From NCBI RefSeq assembly GCF_014196125.1, contig NZ_JACIDA010000001.1:868001-932000 (forward strand): DNA of 64,000 nt, read 5' to 3'. The translations under genes and the position numbers were made by a program. Below, piece after piece: positions 18,073 to 26,528 of this stretch (position 1 is its first letter; the number at the start of each line of letters is the position of its first letter). Below the pieces are notes generated by a model. It ran no database searches. It worked only from the letters and a program-made list of their open reading frames with translations, and was not told the DNA's origin. The stretch comes from Brevundimonas mediterranea. Lineage in GTDB: Bacteria > Pseudomonadota > Alphaproteobacteria > Caulobacterales > Caulobacteraceae.

Positions 18073-18516
18073 CTAAGAGGGCCGCCATGCGTCGAGCGTC
18101 GAGAAGATCGTCATCACCAAAGACGTCAGACCGCCCAGAACGAGCAGCCAGAGCGCCGTCACGCCGACGATGACGCCCAGACGGATGAATCGGTTCGCCG
18201 GAGGCGGTCGCCAGAAGCGCGCCGCCCAGGGCCGGTCATCAATCGGGTTCCCCACGCCCGGCGAGACGGCCGGACGCAGTCGTTCTGGCAGCCGCTCGGC
18301 CAGTTCGGCATCGGTCATTCCGGCGCCTGGGTATTGAATGCCCAGCGCCTGGGCCGCCGCCCGCCGGTGACTGGTGCCGAGTTTGGCGTTGGCGCTTTGC
18401 AGATAGTTCGCCACGGTGCTGGGCGTGATGCCCAGCACGTCTGCAATCTCCTGATTTGACAGTCTCAGGCCGGCCAGTTGCACGCATTCGATCTCGCGCC
18501 GCGTCAGTCGCCCCAT
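18073..18516 (-). CDS. LuxR-type HTH protein with C-terminal membrane anchor
   Basis: A 147-residue protein with the order DNA-binding domain, linker, membrane helix. The LuxR-type helix-turn-helix occupies residues 1-57 (LTRREIECVQLAGLRLSNQEIADVLGITPSTVANYLQ, quoted here in two parts: LTRREIECVQLAG and NQEIADVLGITPSTVANYL). The C-terminal segment (about residues 112-138) is a single hydrophobic helix. There is no N-terminal sensor or receiver domain, so it looks like a membrane-tethered regulator, a layout unlike typical NarL or LuxR proteins. ATG at 18516. It is 58 bases downstream of the XRE gene and 14 bases upstream of the helical protein. Confidence 0.82.
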   Translation of the reverse strand: MGRLTRREIECVQLAGLRLSNQEIADVLGITPSTVANYLQSANAKLGTSHRRAAAQALGIQYPGAGMTDAELAERLPERLRPAVSPGVGNPIDDRPWAARFWRPPPANRFIRLGVIVGVTALWLLVLGGLTSLVMTIFSTLDAWRPS

Positions 18517-18574
18517 CGCCTAGCGTCCGATCCGCGAAAGCGCTCGCCGTCCGCAACGGACAGCGAGCCGAAGT

Positions 18575-18994
18575 CTAGACATCGATTTCCGCGCCGGTCT
18601 CTGCTGAAACCCGAGCCAGTTGCTGGATCAGGTCCAGAACGAGCTTCTGGTTTCGCATCGACAACTCGGGAGCGCGCCGAGCGATCTCTGCCGTATGTTT
18701 CGTGGGTACGCCGCCCATGCGGGCCTCCGGTCCATCGGACAGGCCCAGACCCTCGAAGAAGTAGTTCAGATCGACGTTCAAAAATTCCGCCATTTCCCAC
18801 AGACGCGAGGCGGCGATCCGATTGCTGCCGCGCTCGTACTTCTGGATCTGCTGGAAGGTGACCCCGGCCGCCTGGGCCAGTTGAGCCTGACTGTAGCGCA
18901 ATGCCTGGCGGCGTTCGGCGACACGCCGGCCCACATGCAGGTCTACGGGATTGGGATTATCGCCTTGGGGCGTCTTGATCGCGACTTTTGCCAT
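18575..18994 (-). CDS. XRE-family helix-turn-helix regulator
   Basis: A 139-residue DNA-binding protein. The HTH (about residues 18-75) has VGRRVAERRQAL, SQAQLAQAAGVTFQQIQKYE and RLWEMAEFLNV, the Cro/C1 type common in alphaproteobacteria. The C-terminal 50 residues (RNQKLVLDLIQQLARVSAE) are helical. Likely a repressor. The ATG at 18994 is preferred to an in-frame codon at 19030. It is the first gene of a five-gene minus-strand run and is divergent from the gluconolactonase-like gene; the 274-base space between probably holds both promoters. Confidence 0.88.
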   Translation of the reverse strand: MAKVAIKTPQGDNPNPVDLHVGRRVAERRQALRYSQAQLAQAAGVTFQQIQKYERGSNRIAASRLWEMAEFLNVDLNYFFEGLGLSDGPEARMGGVPTKHTAEIARRAPELSMRNQKLVLDLIQQLARVSAETGAEIDV

Positions 18995-19268
18995 GGCGAA
19001 AGCTAGCCTTTGTCCGACCCGAGTCGTCAAGCCGCCTGACGGCCTCGCCGACGTTTACCGCCGATATCAAAGACGCCGCCAGCCCTCGCTTCGATGGTGC
19101 GACAGGAGGATGGTTTGTCGCGAAAAGGAAAAAGCTCCAGTACTTGTGCTTCGCCACGGACGCGTCGGCCGTTCGGATCGAAACAAGCCTGGTGATCATG
19201 AAATTTACGCGCCGCACCGCCTCACCTGACACCACACCAACCCTTCCCCCTTCTCCCGGAGTTTCGCC

Positions 19269-20285
19269 CTGTCCCTCTCTCGTCGTCTCGTTCTCGCGGG
19301 AAGCCTCGCGGGAAGCCTCGTGGGCGCCGGTTGCGCCTCGCCCCGCGCCCCCGCCTCCGCCGCCCAGCTGATCCGTCACGATCCAGCGCTGGACCGACTG
19401 ATCGCCCCGGACGCCCGGTTGGAGACGCTCGCTTCGGGCTTCACCTGGTCCGAAGGCCCGGTATGGATTGCTGACGGCGGCTATCTGCTGTTCAGCGACG
19501 TGCCCGAGAACCGGATCCATCGCTGGTCCGAGAAGGACGGCGTCTCGGTCTTCATGGAGCCGTCGGGCTATGACGGGCCGGACGCCTCGGCCTTTCGAGA
19601 GCCAGGGTCGAACGGACTAATCGCCGGCCCCCGCGGTTCGATCCTGATGGCCGATCATGGCGCCCGCGCCATTGCGCGCGTCGATCTGGCCACCCGCGCC
19701 AAGACCCTGCTGGCGACCCGCTATGGCGACGCCCGCTTCAGTTCGCCCAACGACCTGGTCCAGGCGTCCAACGGCGCGATCTTCTTCACCGATCCGCCCT
19801 ATGGACTGAAGGACATGGACCGGTCGCCGCTGAAGGAGACCGCGTACAACGGCGTCTATCGGCTGGACCCCGACGGCGTCGTGACCCTGCTGGACGACAG
19901 TCTAAGCTTCCCCAACGGCGTCGGCCTGTCGCCGGATCAGCAGACTCTGTATGTGGCGGTTTCGGATCCCGAACGCCCGTTATTGCTGGCCTATGATCTG
20001 ACCCGGACCGGGCCGGCGATGAAGCCGCGCGTGCTGATGGACTTCTCCGACCAGGTCGGGCCGTCCAATCCTGGCCTACCGGATGGTATGGCCGTCGATC
20101 GCGCGGGCCATCTGTTCGCCACTGGTCCCGGCGGAGTGCATGTGCTGACGCCCGAGGGGCGCAGCCTGGGCCGTATCGACACCGGCGGGGCTGCGGCGAA
20201 CTGCACCTTCGGCGAAGATGGCCGGACCCTGTTCATCACGGCCGGAGACCGGCTTCTGCGCCTGCGGACCTTGACCCTGGGCTGA
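19269..20285 (+). CDS. SMP-30/gluconolactonase-like lipoprotein, apparent CTG start
   Basis: A six-bladed beta-propeller lactonase of the SMP-30/Gnl family, acting on sugar lactones. Family points: FTWSEGPVW, FSDVPENRI, SSPNDLVQ, FFTDPPYG, SFPNGVGLS and PDGMAVD, which carry the metal ligands. Reading upstream of the first GTG (19320) reveals an intact signal: SLSRRLVLAGSLAGSLVGAGC, given here as SLSRRLVLAG then SLAGSLVGAGC, a basic start, a hydrophobic core and a Cys that could be lipidated. It begins with CTG at 19269, 7 bases after GGAG. With that start the protein has 338 residues and is exported; the twin Arg may indicate Tat. No ATG fits. Confidence 0.82.
   Translation: MSLSRRLVLAGSLAGSLVGAGCASPRAPASAAQLIRHDPALDRLIAPDARLETLASGFTWSEGPVWIADGGYLLFSDVPENRIHRWSEKDGVSVFMEPSGYDGPDASAFREPGSNGLIAGPRGSILMADHGARAIARVDLATRAKTLLATRYGDARFSSPNDLVQASNGAIFFTDPPYGLKDMDRSPLKETAYNGVYRLDPDGVVTLLDDSLSFPNGVGLSPDQQTLYVAVSDPERPLLLAYDLTRTGPAMKPRVLMDFSDQVGPSNPGLPDGMAVDRAGHLFATGPGGVHVLTPEGRSLGRIDTGGAAANCTFGEDGRTLFITAGDRLLRLRTLTLG
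19296..19319 (+). repeat. 12-base tandem duplication in signal peptide
   Basis: GCGGGAAGCCTC occurs twice in direct succession. It encodes a repeated Ala-Gly-Ser-Leu inside the hydrophobic core of the signal peptide, so it lengthens the core by four residues without breaking the frame. Confidence 0.8.
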
Positions 20286-20332
20286 CCCCCATAGGGTCTC
20301 GACATCGCGGCTTCGCCAGACCATTGACGCCT

Positions 20333-21586
20333 ATGCTTCAGCGACAAGCCTCACCCAGATCGACCGACGCGCAGCGGATCATCGATGCGGCCATCGACCT
20401 GGTGATCGCTCAGGGATTCCGCAAACTGACCCTGCGCGACCTGGCCCAGGCCGTCGGCAAGAGCACGACCGTCATCGTCAACCTGTTCGGCGCCAAGTCC
20501 GGCCTGGTCCTGGCGGTCGGCGAACATGCGCTGGAGGCGGACGCCGTTTTTCATCAGCGCTTCTTCGGCGCCGTGGATGGTCTGCAGGCGAGCCGCGATA
20601 CCCTGCTCGCCCTTGTTCTGCGCTATCTGAGGCTCCGCGCCGCGGCCGAAGCCGGCTTCGTTCGGGTCTGGGAGGCCCTGCTGCTGGACACGGACCTGGG
20701 CGAGGCGCGTCATGACCTGATGCGACGATGGGAGGCGATGCGCGAGGCGGCCTGGCGGAACTATCTGGCGACCGTCCCCGGCGCCGCCGATTTCGCAGCG
20801 CCCCTGACCGCCTGTCTCGTCACCGAACAATTCTACGCCGGCGCCCTTCTGGGCCGCACCGACTATGAGGTCATCAGCGCCGAGGGCCTGGGCGCCCTGG
20901 TCGACCGAGCCCTGGGCCGAGACGACGGCCCCGCCCCGGCCACCTTCTGGTATCGCGAACACCTGGTTCTGCCCCAGGCGCCGGCTGCTGGACTGGAGGT
21001 CGATTCGATGCGGCTCAAACTGCTCGACATCGCGGCGGACCAGATCCTGGCCGGCGGCGTGGCCGGCGTGACCAATCGCTCGGTCAGCCTGGTGGCCGGC
21101 ACCTCCACATCCACCATCGCCTATCATTGGCCGGACATGCGTCGCTTCGTCGTGGATGCGGTGTGGCACAGCGTGTTCCGCGACCTGCCCCATTATCTGG
21201 CGAGGCGGCGTCCCGACATGGACCCTTCCGCGGCCACGCTCGAGACCTGGGAAAGGCTCATGACGCCAACCGTCTCGATCGATCCTCAGGCCGAGGGCTT
21301 CTACACCCGATACGCCCGCCTGATCGCCAGCATCTGCCTGGAGGCCCGCCGAGATCCGCCGCTTCAGGACCTCGCCATGGTCCTGCGCGGACCGGAGGGC
21401 GGCGGCACCTTCTACAACAGCGCCGGCGTCTGGCCGACGGGTTTCGACCTGACCCGACTAGCCGCCACCCGGTTCGCGCTCTGGATCAAGGGCCAGGCCC
21501 TGGTCGCCTCGGCGACGGGGATTCCGCTGTCGGGCGCGACGCTCAAGACCGCCGCGACCCAGCTTGTGGCGCACCAAGAGCCATAG
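20333..21586 (+). CDS. double TetR-type regulator (two TetR modules in one chain)
   Basis: A 417-residue protein containing two TetR-like units in tandem. The first (about residues 1-210) has the HTH IIDAAIDLVIAQGFRKLTLR, DLAQAVGKSTTVIVNLFGAK. The second begins near residue 225 with LLDIAADQILAGGVAGVTNRSVSLVAGTS, then STSTIAYHWPDM. Ordinary TetR proteins are about 200 residues and work as dimers, so this chain may act as a covalent pseudo-dimer. No signal peptide or membrane segment. The start may be TTG 20324 or ATG 20333; neither has a strong ribosome-binding site. It lies between the lactonase gene and a TonB receptor, whose expression it may control. Confidence 0.85.
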   Translation: MLQRQASPRSTDAQRIIDAAIDLVIAQGFRKLTLRDLAQAVGKSTTVIVNLFGAKSGLVLAVGEHALEADAVFHQRFFGAVDGLQASRDTLLALVLRYLRLRAAAEAGFVRVWEALLLDTDLGEARHDLMRRWEAMREAAWRNYLATVPGAADFAAPLTACLVTEQFYAGALLGRTDYEVISAEGLGALVDRALGRDDGPAPATFWYREHLVLPQAPAAGLEVDSMRLKLLDIAADQILAGGVAGVTNRSVSLVAGTSTSTIAYHWPDMRRFVVDAVWHSVFRDLPHYLARRRPDMDPSAATLETWERLMTPTVSIDPQAEGFYTRYARLIASICLEARRDPPLQDLAMVLRGPEGGGTFYNSAGVWPTGFDLTRLAATRFALWIKGQALVASATGIPLSGATLKTAATQLVAHQEP

Positions 21587-21848
21587 AACGGGCGTTACTT
21601 CCAGCTTCAGGTTGCCAGGGCGCTGCCTGACAGAAAGTCTTCCTACAAGCGTCATAAAAGCTTAGCAGGGCGCGCCTAATGCCGAACCGTTGTCGAACAG
21701 TTGTTTTTCTGCGGGACGCCAGCGGCTCCAGCCTTCCTCCCCATCGCCAGGGGCCGCTCCCGTCAAATCGCCGAACCCAACAGCTGTTCGACAGCATCAT
21801 CAACAGATCGGCCCGTGCGGCAGGGGGTGCCTGCGCGCGCCGCCCGCA

Positions 21849-24068
21849 ATGGATCGTGCAATGCATCGTCTGCTCCTCGGCGTCTCGAGCGCCGCACTCG
21901 CCCTGGCCGCGGCCCTGCCCGCCGCCGCCCAATCTTCCTCGGCTCCGTCGGCGACGGTCGAGGACATCGTCGTCACCGCACAACGCCGGGCCCAGTCCAG
22001 CCAGGACGTCGGCCTCGCGCTGAGCGTCATCGGCGGCCAGGACCTGGACGAGAAGGGCGTTCAGGTCATCAACGACATCGAGAATGTCGTGCCCAATATG
22101 GAAGTGGACAGCCAGTTCGGCAGCGGCCAGCCCGCCTTCCGCATCCGCGGCATCGGCACCCGCGAATATTCCAGCAACAACGCCTCGACCGTCGGCGTCT
22201 ACGTCGACGAAGTCGCCCACCCCTATACGATCACCACCCAGGGCGCGATGTTCGACATCGCCCGGCTGGAAGTGCTGCGGGGGCCCCAGGGCACCCTGTA
22301 CGGCCGCAACACCACGGGCGGCGCCGTCAACATCATCACCAATGCCCCGACTGCGGATCGGCACGCCGGCGTCACGGCCGAATACGGCTCCTATGACCGT
22401 TACAAGGTCGAGGGCTTTGTCTCGGGTCAGATCGTTCCTGGCCTGTTGGGCCGCCTGGCCGCCGTCACCGAACAGGGCGGCGCCTGGCAGTATCACCGCA
22501 CGACCGGCCAGAAACTGGGCGACGTCGACAAGACCGCCGTGCGCGGCCGCCTGACCTGGGACGCGTCGGAAGACGTCACGGTCGATCTGGCCGCCACCTA
22601 TTCCATCGACAAGTCCGACGGCCTGGGCTTCCGCCTGCGCAGCGACTATCCGGTCTTCGACGGCAGCGTGACCTATCCGGCCGACACCGCCCGCCGGATC
22701 ACCGGCTGGAAGATCTCCGAGGCTTTGGCCGGCGTTTCCGGCCGCAGCCTGGACGCCAAGCCGGGCCGCGACAACGACGGTCTGGACCTCAGCGCCCGCG
22801 TCCGCGCCGACCTGGGCTGGGCCACGCTGAACACCATCACCGCCTACCAGACCTTCAGCCGTTCGGAATACAACGACTGGGACGGCACGCCGGCGGCGGA
22901 GTCGGACGTCTATTTCTACAACGACATCAAAGCGTTCTCGCAGGAAGCCCGCCTGTCGAACCAGGCTGGACGTCTGAACTGGATGGTCGGCGCCCACTAT
23001 GCCGATGAGAGCATCGACGGCGGCTTCTACACCGAGTTCCGCGGCGCCAACCGCAACCTGATCAACACGCCTTACGACCAGTCGGTCGAGGCCATCGGCG
23101 TCTTCACCCACAACAGCTTCGCCCTGACGGATCGCCTCAGCCTGATCGCGGGCCTGCGTTACGAGAACGAAGACCGCAGCCTGACCACGACCGGCACGCG
23201 TCGCCTGAACGTCGCGGTCGGACCGGAAAAGACCTACGATATCTCGCTGTCGGAATGGACCGGGCGCTTCGGCCTGGAATACGATCTGGCCGAAAACGCC
23301 CTACTCTACGCCAGCGTCGCGCGGGGGGTGAAGTCGGGCGGCTTCACCACCTACAATGGCCAGTCGCAGACCCCCTTCAAGCCCGAAATCGTCATCGCCT
23401 ACGAGACGGGGATCAAGTCGGACCTGTTCGACAAGACCCTGCGCGTCAATGGCGCGGTCTTCTTCTACGACTACGAGAACCAGCAGATTCAGGGCACCGA
23501 ATACAGCCGGGAAACCGGCCAGTTGGGCAAGATCACCAATGTGCCCAAGTCCGAAATCTACGGCGGCGAAATCGAACTGACCTGGACGCCCTTCGCCGGC
23601 CTCACGATCAGCCAGAACTACGGCTACAAGGAAGGCGAATACAGCGAGTATTTCGCCATCGACGCCACGGCGACCAACGCCGCCAATCCGGCGAACGGAC
23701 CGTGGGACGTGATCATCTCGAACGACCGTTCGGGCGAACCGCTGCAGTTCCCGAAGTTCAACTACGGCGGCTCCATCGCCTATGACTGGTCGATGGCCGG
23801 TTTCGCCCTGCGGGCCGAGACCAACTACAATCAGCGCGACGGCATCTACAACGCCTCTTCGGCTTCGGTTCTGCCTGGCTACTGGCTGTGGAACGCCAAT
23901 CTGAGCGCAGGTCCGGAGAACGCCAACTGGCGCGTCGGTCTGTGGGCGCGCAACCTGTTCAACACCGAATACGAAGAGACCCGCAACAACTTCAACGGCG
24001 GCGCTCGTCCGACCAGTTCGCCGAACCAGGGCCGCACCGTCGGCGTCCGTCTGACGATGGACTTCTAA
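21849..24068 (+). CDS. TonB-dependent outer-membrane receptor
   Basis: A 739-residue receptor. Signal peptide HRLLLGVSSAALALAAALPA with cleavage near AAAQS, TonB-box-like VEDIVVTAQRR, plug domain (residues 45-165, including VGVYVDEV, RLEVLRGPQGTLYGRNTTGGAVN), and a barrel that ends in VRLTMDF. Start ATG 21849 or 21861; longer in-frame extensions upstream lack signal character. It is followed by a PhoD-type phosphatase and a PAP2 acid phosphatase on the same strand, so uptake of a phosphorus-containing compound, or of iron released from such compounds, is possible. A TetR-pair regulator lies upstream. Substrate not determinable from sequence. Confidence 0.92.
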   Translation: MDRAMHRLLLGVSSAALALAAALPAAAQSSSAPSATVEDIVVTAQRRAQSSQDVGLALSVIGGQDLDEKGVQVINDIENVVPNMEVDSQFGSGQPAFRIRGIGTREYSSNNASTVGVYVDEVAHPYTITTQGAMFDIARLEVLRGPQGTLYGRNTTGGAVNIITNAPTADRHAGVTAEYGSYDRYKVEGFVSGQIVPGLLGRLAAVTEQGGAWQYHRTTGQKLGDVDKTAVRGRLTWDASEDVTVDLAATYSIDKSDGLGFRLRSDYPVFDGSVTYPADTARRITGWKISEALAGVSGRSLDAKPGRDNDGLDLSARVRADLGWATLNTITAYQTFSRSEYNDWDGTPAAESDVYFYNDIKAFSQEARLSNQAGRLNWMVGAHYADESIDGGFYTEFRGANRNLINTPYDQSVEAIGVFTHNSFALTDRLSLIAGLRYENEDRSLTTTGTRRLNVAVGPEKTYDISLSEWTGRFGLEYDLAENALLYASVARGVKSGGFTTYNGQSQTPFKPEIVIAYETGIKSDLFDKTLRVNGAVFFYDYENQQIQGTEYSRETGQLGKITNVPKSEIYGGEIELTWTPFAGLTISQNYGYKEGEYSEYFAIDATATNAANPANGPWDVIISNDRSGEPLQFPKFNYGGSIAYDWSMAGFALRAETNYNQRDGIYNASSASVLPGYWLWNANLSAGPENANWRVGLWARNLFNTEYEETRNNFNGGARPTSSPNQGRTVGVRLTMDF

Positions 24069-24078
24069 GACCAGGACA

Positions 24079-24107
24079 GGGCGGATCGGCTTCAGGCCGG
24101 TCCGCCC
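24079..24107 (+). terminator. stem-loop between TonB receptor and phoD-like gene
   Basis: GGGCGGA...CGG pairs with CCG...TCCGCCC around the loop CTTCAGG, just after the receptor stop. No T-run follows, so it may lower read-through or stabilise the receptor message rather than end transcription. Confidence 0.4.
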
Positions 24108-24136
24108 GATCCGTTGCTCCCGTTGGAAAGCCCCCC

Positions 24137-25723
24137 ATGCTGCTGAAGCCCACCCTTCCGATGAACCGCCGCCTTCTGCTGGGCGGCCTGGTCGCCGCGC
24201 CCCTGGTGCTGCGGTTCGGGCAGGCTCAGGCCCAGGCGGGCGGGGCCTATCTGTTCCCGCTGGGCGTCGCCAGCGGCGATCCGGCCCCCGATGGTTTCGT
24301 CCTGTGGACGCGGCTGGCGGTCGATCCGGTGGCGCCGGACGGCCTGGGCGGCATGGGCGGCCCGGTCGCCGTGCGTTGGGACGTGGCGGCGGACGAGGCC
24401 TTCAACCGCATCGTCGCCTCGGGCGAGGCCGTGGCGGATCGCACCGACGCCCACAGCCTGCATATCGAGGTCGAAGGTCTGCGCCCCGACCGCCCCTATT
24501 GGTACAGATTCACCGCCCAGGGTCAGCAGAGCCCCGTCGGCCGCACCCGCACCGCACCCGCCCCGAACGCCGACATCGACCGCCTGCGTCTGGCCGTCGC
24601 CTCCTGCTCGAACTGGGAGTCGGGCTATTTCAGCGCCTATGGCCATATGGCCGACGAAGCGCCGGACCTGACCCTGTTCCTGGGCGACTATATCTACGAA
24701 TACACCCGCACGGGCGCCCAGGCGGCCAATGTGGTGCGGCCCTACGGACTGGAAGAGGCGACGACCCTGGCGGGTTATCGCAACCGGTACGCCCTGCACC
24801 GGACGGACGCGGACCTGCAACGGCTGCACGCCGTCGCCCCCTGTCTGGCGGTGTGGGACGACCACGAGATTCAGGACGACTATTCCGGCGTCTGGTCCAA
24901 GACGCCCGGCGTCATGCCCAATGATTTCCTGCTGCGGCGCGCCGCCGGTTACAAGGCCTTCTACGAGGCCATGCCCATTCGCCGCACGCGGCTGGACGCC
25001 CGGCTGCAGATGCCGATCTATCGCGGCGTCCGCTATGGCCGGCTGGCCCAGTTCTTCATGCTGGACGGCCGACAGTACCGCTCGAAACAGGCCTGCAGCG
25101 ACGGCCCCAACGGCGGCAAGGGCCAGGTGGTCACCGACGCCGCCTGCCCCGACCGGCTGGACCCGGCCCGCACCTTCCTGGGCTTCGAACAGGAACGCTG
25201 GCTGTACGACGGCCTGGCCCGATCGCAGGCGCGCTGGAACATCTTGGGCCAGGATCTGGTGATGGCGGGGCTGAGGTTCGGAAACGGCGACGCCGAGACC
25301 CGCTACTGGACCGACACCTGGGACGGCTATCCCGTCGCCCGCGACCGGATGACCGACGCCCTGGCGACGCTGAAGCCCCGCAATCCGGTGGTGCTGAGCG
25401 GCGACTACCACTCGTTCTGGACCAATGACGTCAAGCGGGTCAGCGCCGATCCGTCATCGGCGACGGTGGCGACCGAATTCGTCGGCACCTCGATCTCGTC
25501 GTCCGGCCCGCCCTATGACGCCCTGATGGCGAACATGCCGAACAACCCGCAGATCAAATTCTTCGACAGCCGGGTGCGGGGCTATATGTCCATCGACATG
25601 GACCGCGACCGGATGAACACCCGTTATCGCGCCATCTCGGACGTGCGCGATCCCCATGCGGCGGTCTCGACCCTGAACAGCTGGGTGGTCGAGGACGGCC
25701 GTCCCGGCGCCGTCGCCGCCTGA
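24137..25723 (+). CDS. phoD: PhoD-family alkaline phosphatase/phosphodiesterase
   Basis: A 528-residue exported metallophosphoesterase. A Tat-like signal peptide follows NRRLLLGG. The N-terminal PhoD domain has FPLGVASGDPAPDGFVLWTRL. Metal-site motifs are seen as VASCSNW, LFLGDYIYEY, VWDDHEIQDDY and LSGDYHSFW. The enzyme hydrolyses phosphomono- and diesters in the periplasm and needs calcium and iron in characterised members. The ATG at 24137 has GGAAAG upstream; an ATG at 24161 is an alternative. It probably forms a unit with the TonB receptor 68 bases upstream and the acid phosphatase 30 bases downstream. Confidence 0.93.
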   Translation: MLLKPTLPMNRRLLLGGLVAAPLVLRFGQAQAQAGGAYLFPLGVASGDPAPDGFVLWTRLAVDPVAPDGLGGMGGPVAVRWDVAADEAFNRIVASGEAVADRTDAHSLHIEVEGLRPDRPYWYRFTAQGQQSPVGRTRTAPAPNADIDRLRLAVASCSNWESGYFSAYGHMADEAPDLTLFLGDYIYEYTRTGAQAANVVRPYGLEEATTLAGYRNRYALHRTDADLQRLHAVAPCLAVWDDHEIQDDYSGVWSKTPGVMPNDFLLRRAAGYKAFYEAMPIRRTRLDARLQMPIYRGVRYGRLAQFFMLDGRQYRSKQACSDGPNGGKGQVVTDAACPDRLDPARTFLGFEQERWLYDGLARSQARWNILGQDLVMAGLRFGNGDAETRYWTDTWDGYPVARDRMTDALATLKPRNPVVLSGDYHSFWTNDVKRVSADPSSATVATEFVGTSISSSGPPYDALMANMPNNPQIKFFDSRVRGYMSIDMDRDRMNTRYRAISDVRDPHAAVSTLNSWVVEDGRPGAVAA

Positions 25724-25753
25724 TTTCCCCACAGTCTGATAAGCGTAGTCTAA

Positions 25754-26521
25754 ATGCCCCTTCTTTCCTCGGCCGGTCGCGGCCTGGCGGTCCTGTGTCT
25801 GGCCCTGAGCGGTTGCGCCGCGACCCCGGCCACGGCGCCGGTGTTCTGGACCGGTTTCCAGGATCATCCCCACGGCTATCTGTCCGCAGATGCTGCGCCC
25901 AACGCCGCCCGCTTCCTGCCGCCGCCGCCCGCCGCCGGCTCCCTGCGTGAACAGGCCGATATCGAGACCTATCGCTCGACCCGCGCTCTGGAGGGCAGCG
26001 CGCGCTGGGCCATGGCTCAGGCGGACAATGAGATCGAGACCCCCTCGGCCCCGCGCGTCTTCGCCCCGGCCCTGGGCATGACCTTCGACCCCGAGCGCCT
26101 GCCGACCCTGACCCGCCTGCTGGGCCGGATGCTGGGCGACCTCGAAACCGTCCAGACCCCGGCCAAGAAGGGCGTCCGCCGCCCCCGGCCCTTCGTCGCC
26201 GAACCGGCGGCCACCTGTATCGCGCCCCAGCCCTGGCTGACGGCCAGCGGCTCCTATCCGTCGGGCCACGCCGCCCTGGGCTGGGCCTGGGCCCTGGTCC
26301 TGTCTGAAATGGCGCCGGACAAGGCTGACGAGATCCTGGCGCGCGGCCTGGCCTATGGCGACAGCCGGGTCATCTGCGGCGTCCACTACCCCAGCGACGT
26401 CGAGGCCGGCCGGATCGTCGGCGCCGCCCTGGTGGCCAGCCTGAAGGCCGACCCTGACTTCCAGGCCGATTTCATCCAGGCCCAGCGCGAACTCCAGACC
26501 CTGCGCGCCGCCCGGCCCTGA
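25754..26521 (+). CDS. PAP2/class A acid phosphatase, lipoprotein
   Basis: A 255-residue exported phosphatase. The signal peptide ends in LSGC, a lipobox. The three-part PAP2 signature is complete: K..RPRP (KKGVRRPRPF), SYPSGHA, and SRVICGVHYPSDVEAG. Such enzymes are non-specific acid phosphatases in the periplasm or outer membrane. It follows the PhoD-like gene and ends 7 bases from the convergent gspM, so it closes the phosphatase unit. Confidence 0.92.
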   Translation: MPLLSSAGRGLAVLCLALSGCAATPATAPVFWTGFQDHPHGYLSADAAPNAARFLPPPPAAGSLREQADIETYRSTRALEGSARWAMAQADNEIETPSAPRVFAPALGMTFDPERLPTLTRLLGRMLGDLETVQTPAKKGVRRPRPFVAEPAATCIAPQPWLTASGSYPSGHAALGWAWALVLSEMAPDKADEILARGLAYGDSRVICGVHYPSDVEAGRIVGAALVASLKADPDFQADFIQAQRELQTLRAARP

Positions 26522-26528
26522 TCCGGCT

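Noticed and set aside
18995..19268. Small open frame in the space between the XRE and lactonase genes
   Set aside because: The candidate frame (from ATG 19198) overlaps the lactonase signal region, lacks a ribosome-binding site and is Pro/Ser-rich without pattern.
21640..21675. GTCATAAAAGC as a Pho box before the phosphatase-linked TonB receptor
   Set aside because: Only part of one half-site matches and the second half does not; it lies about 190 bases before the start.
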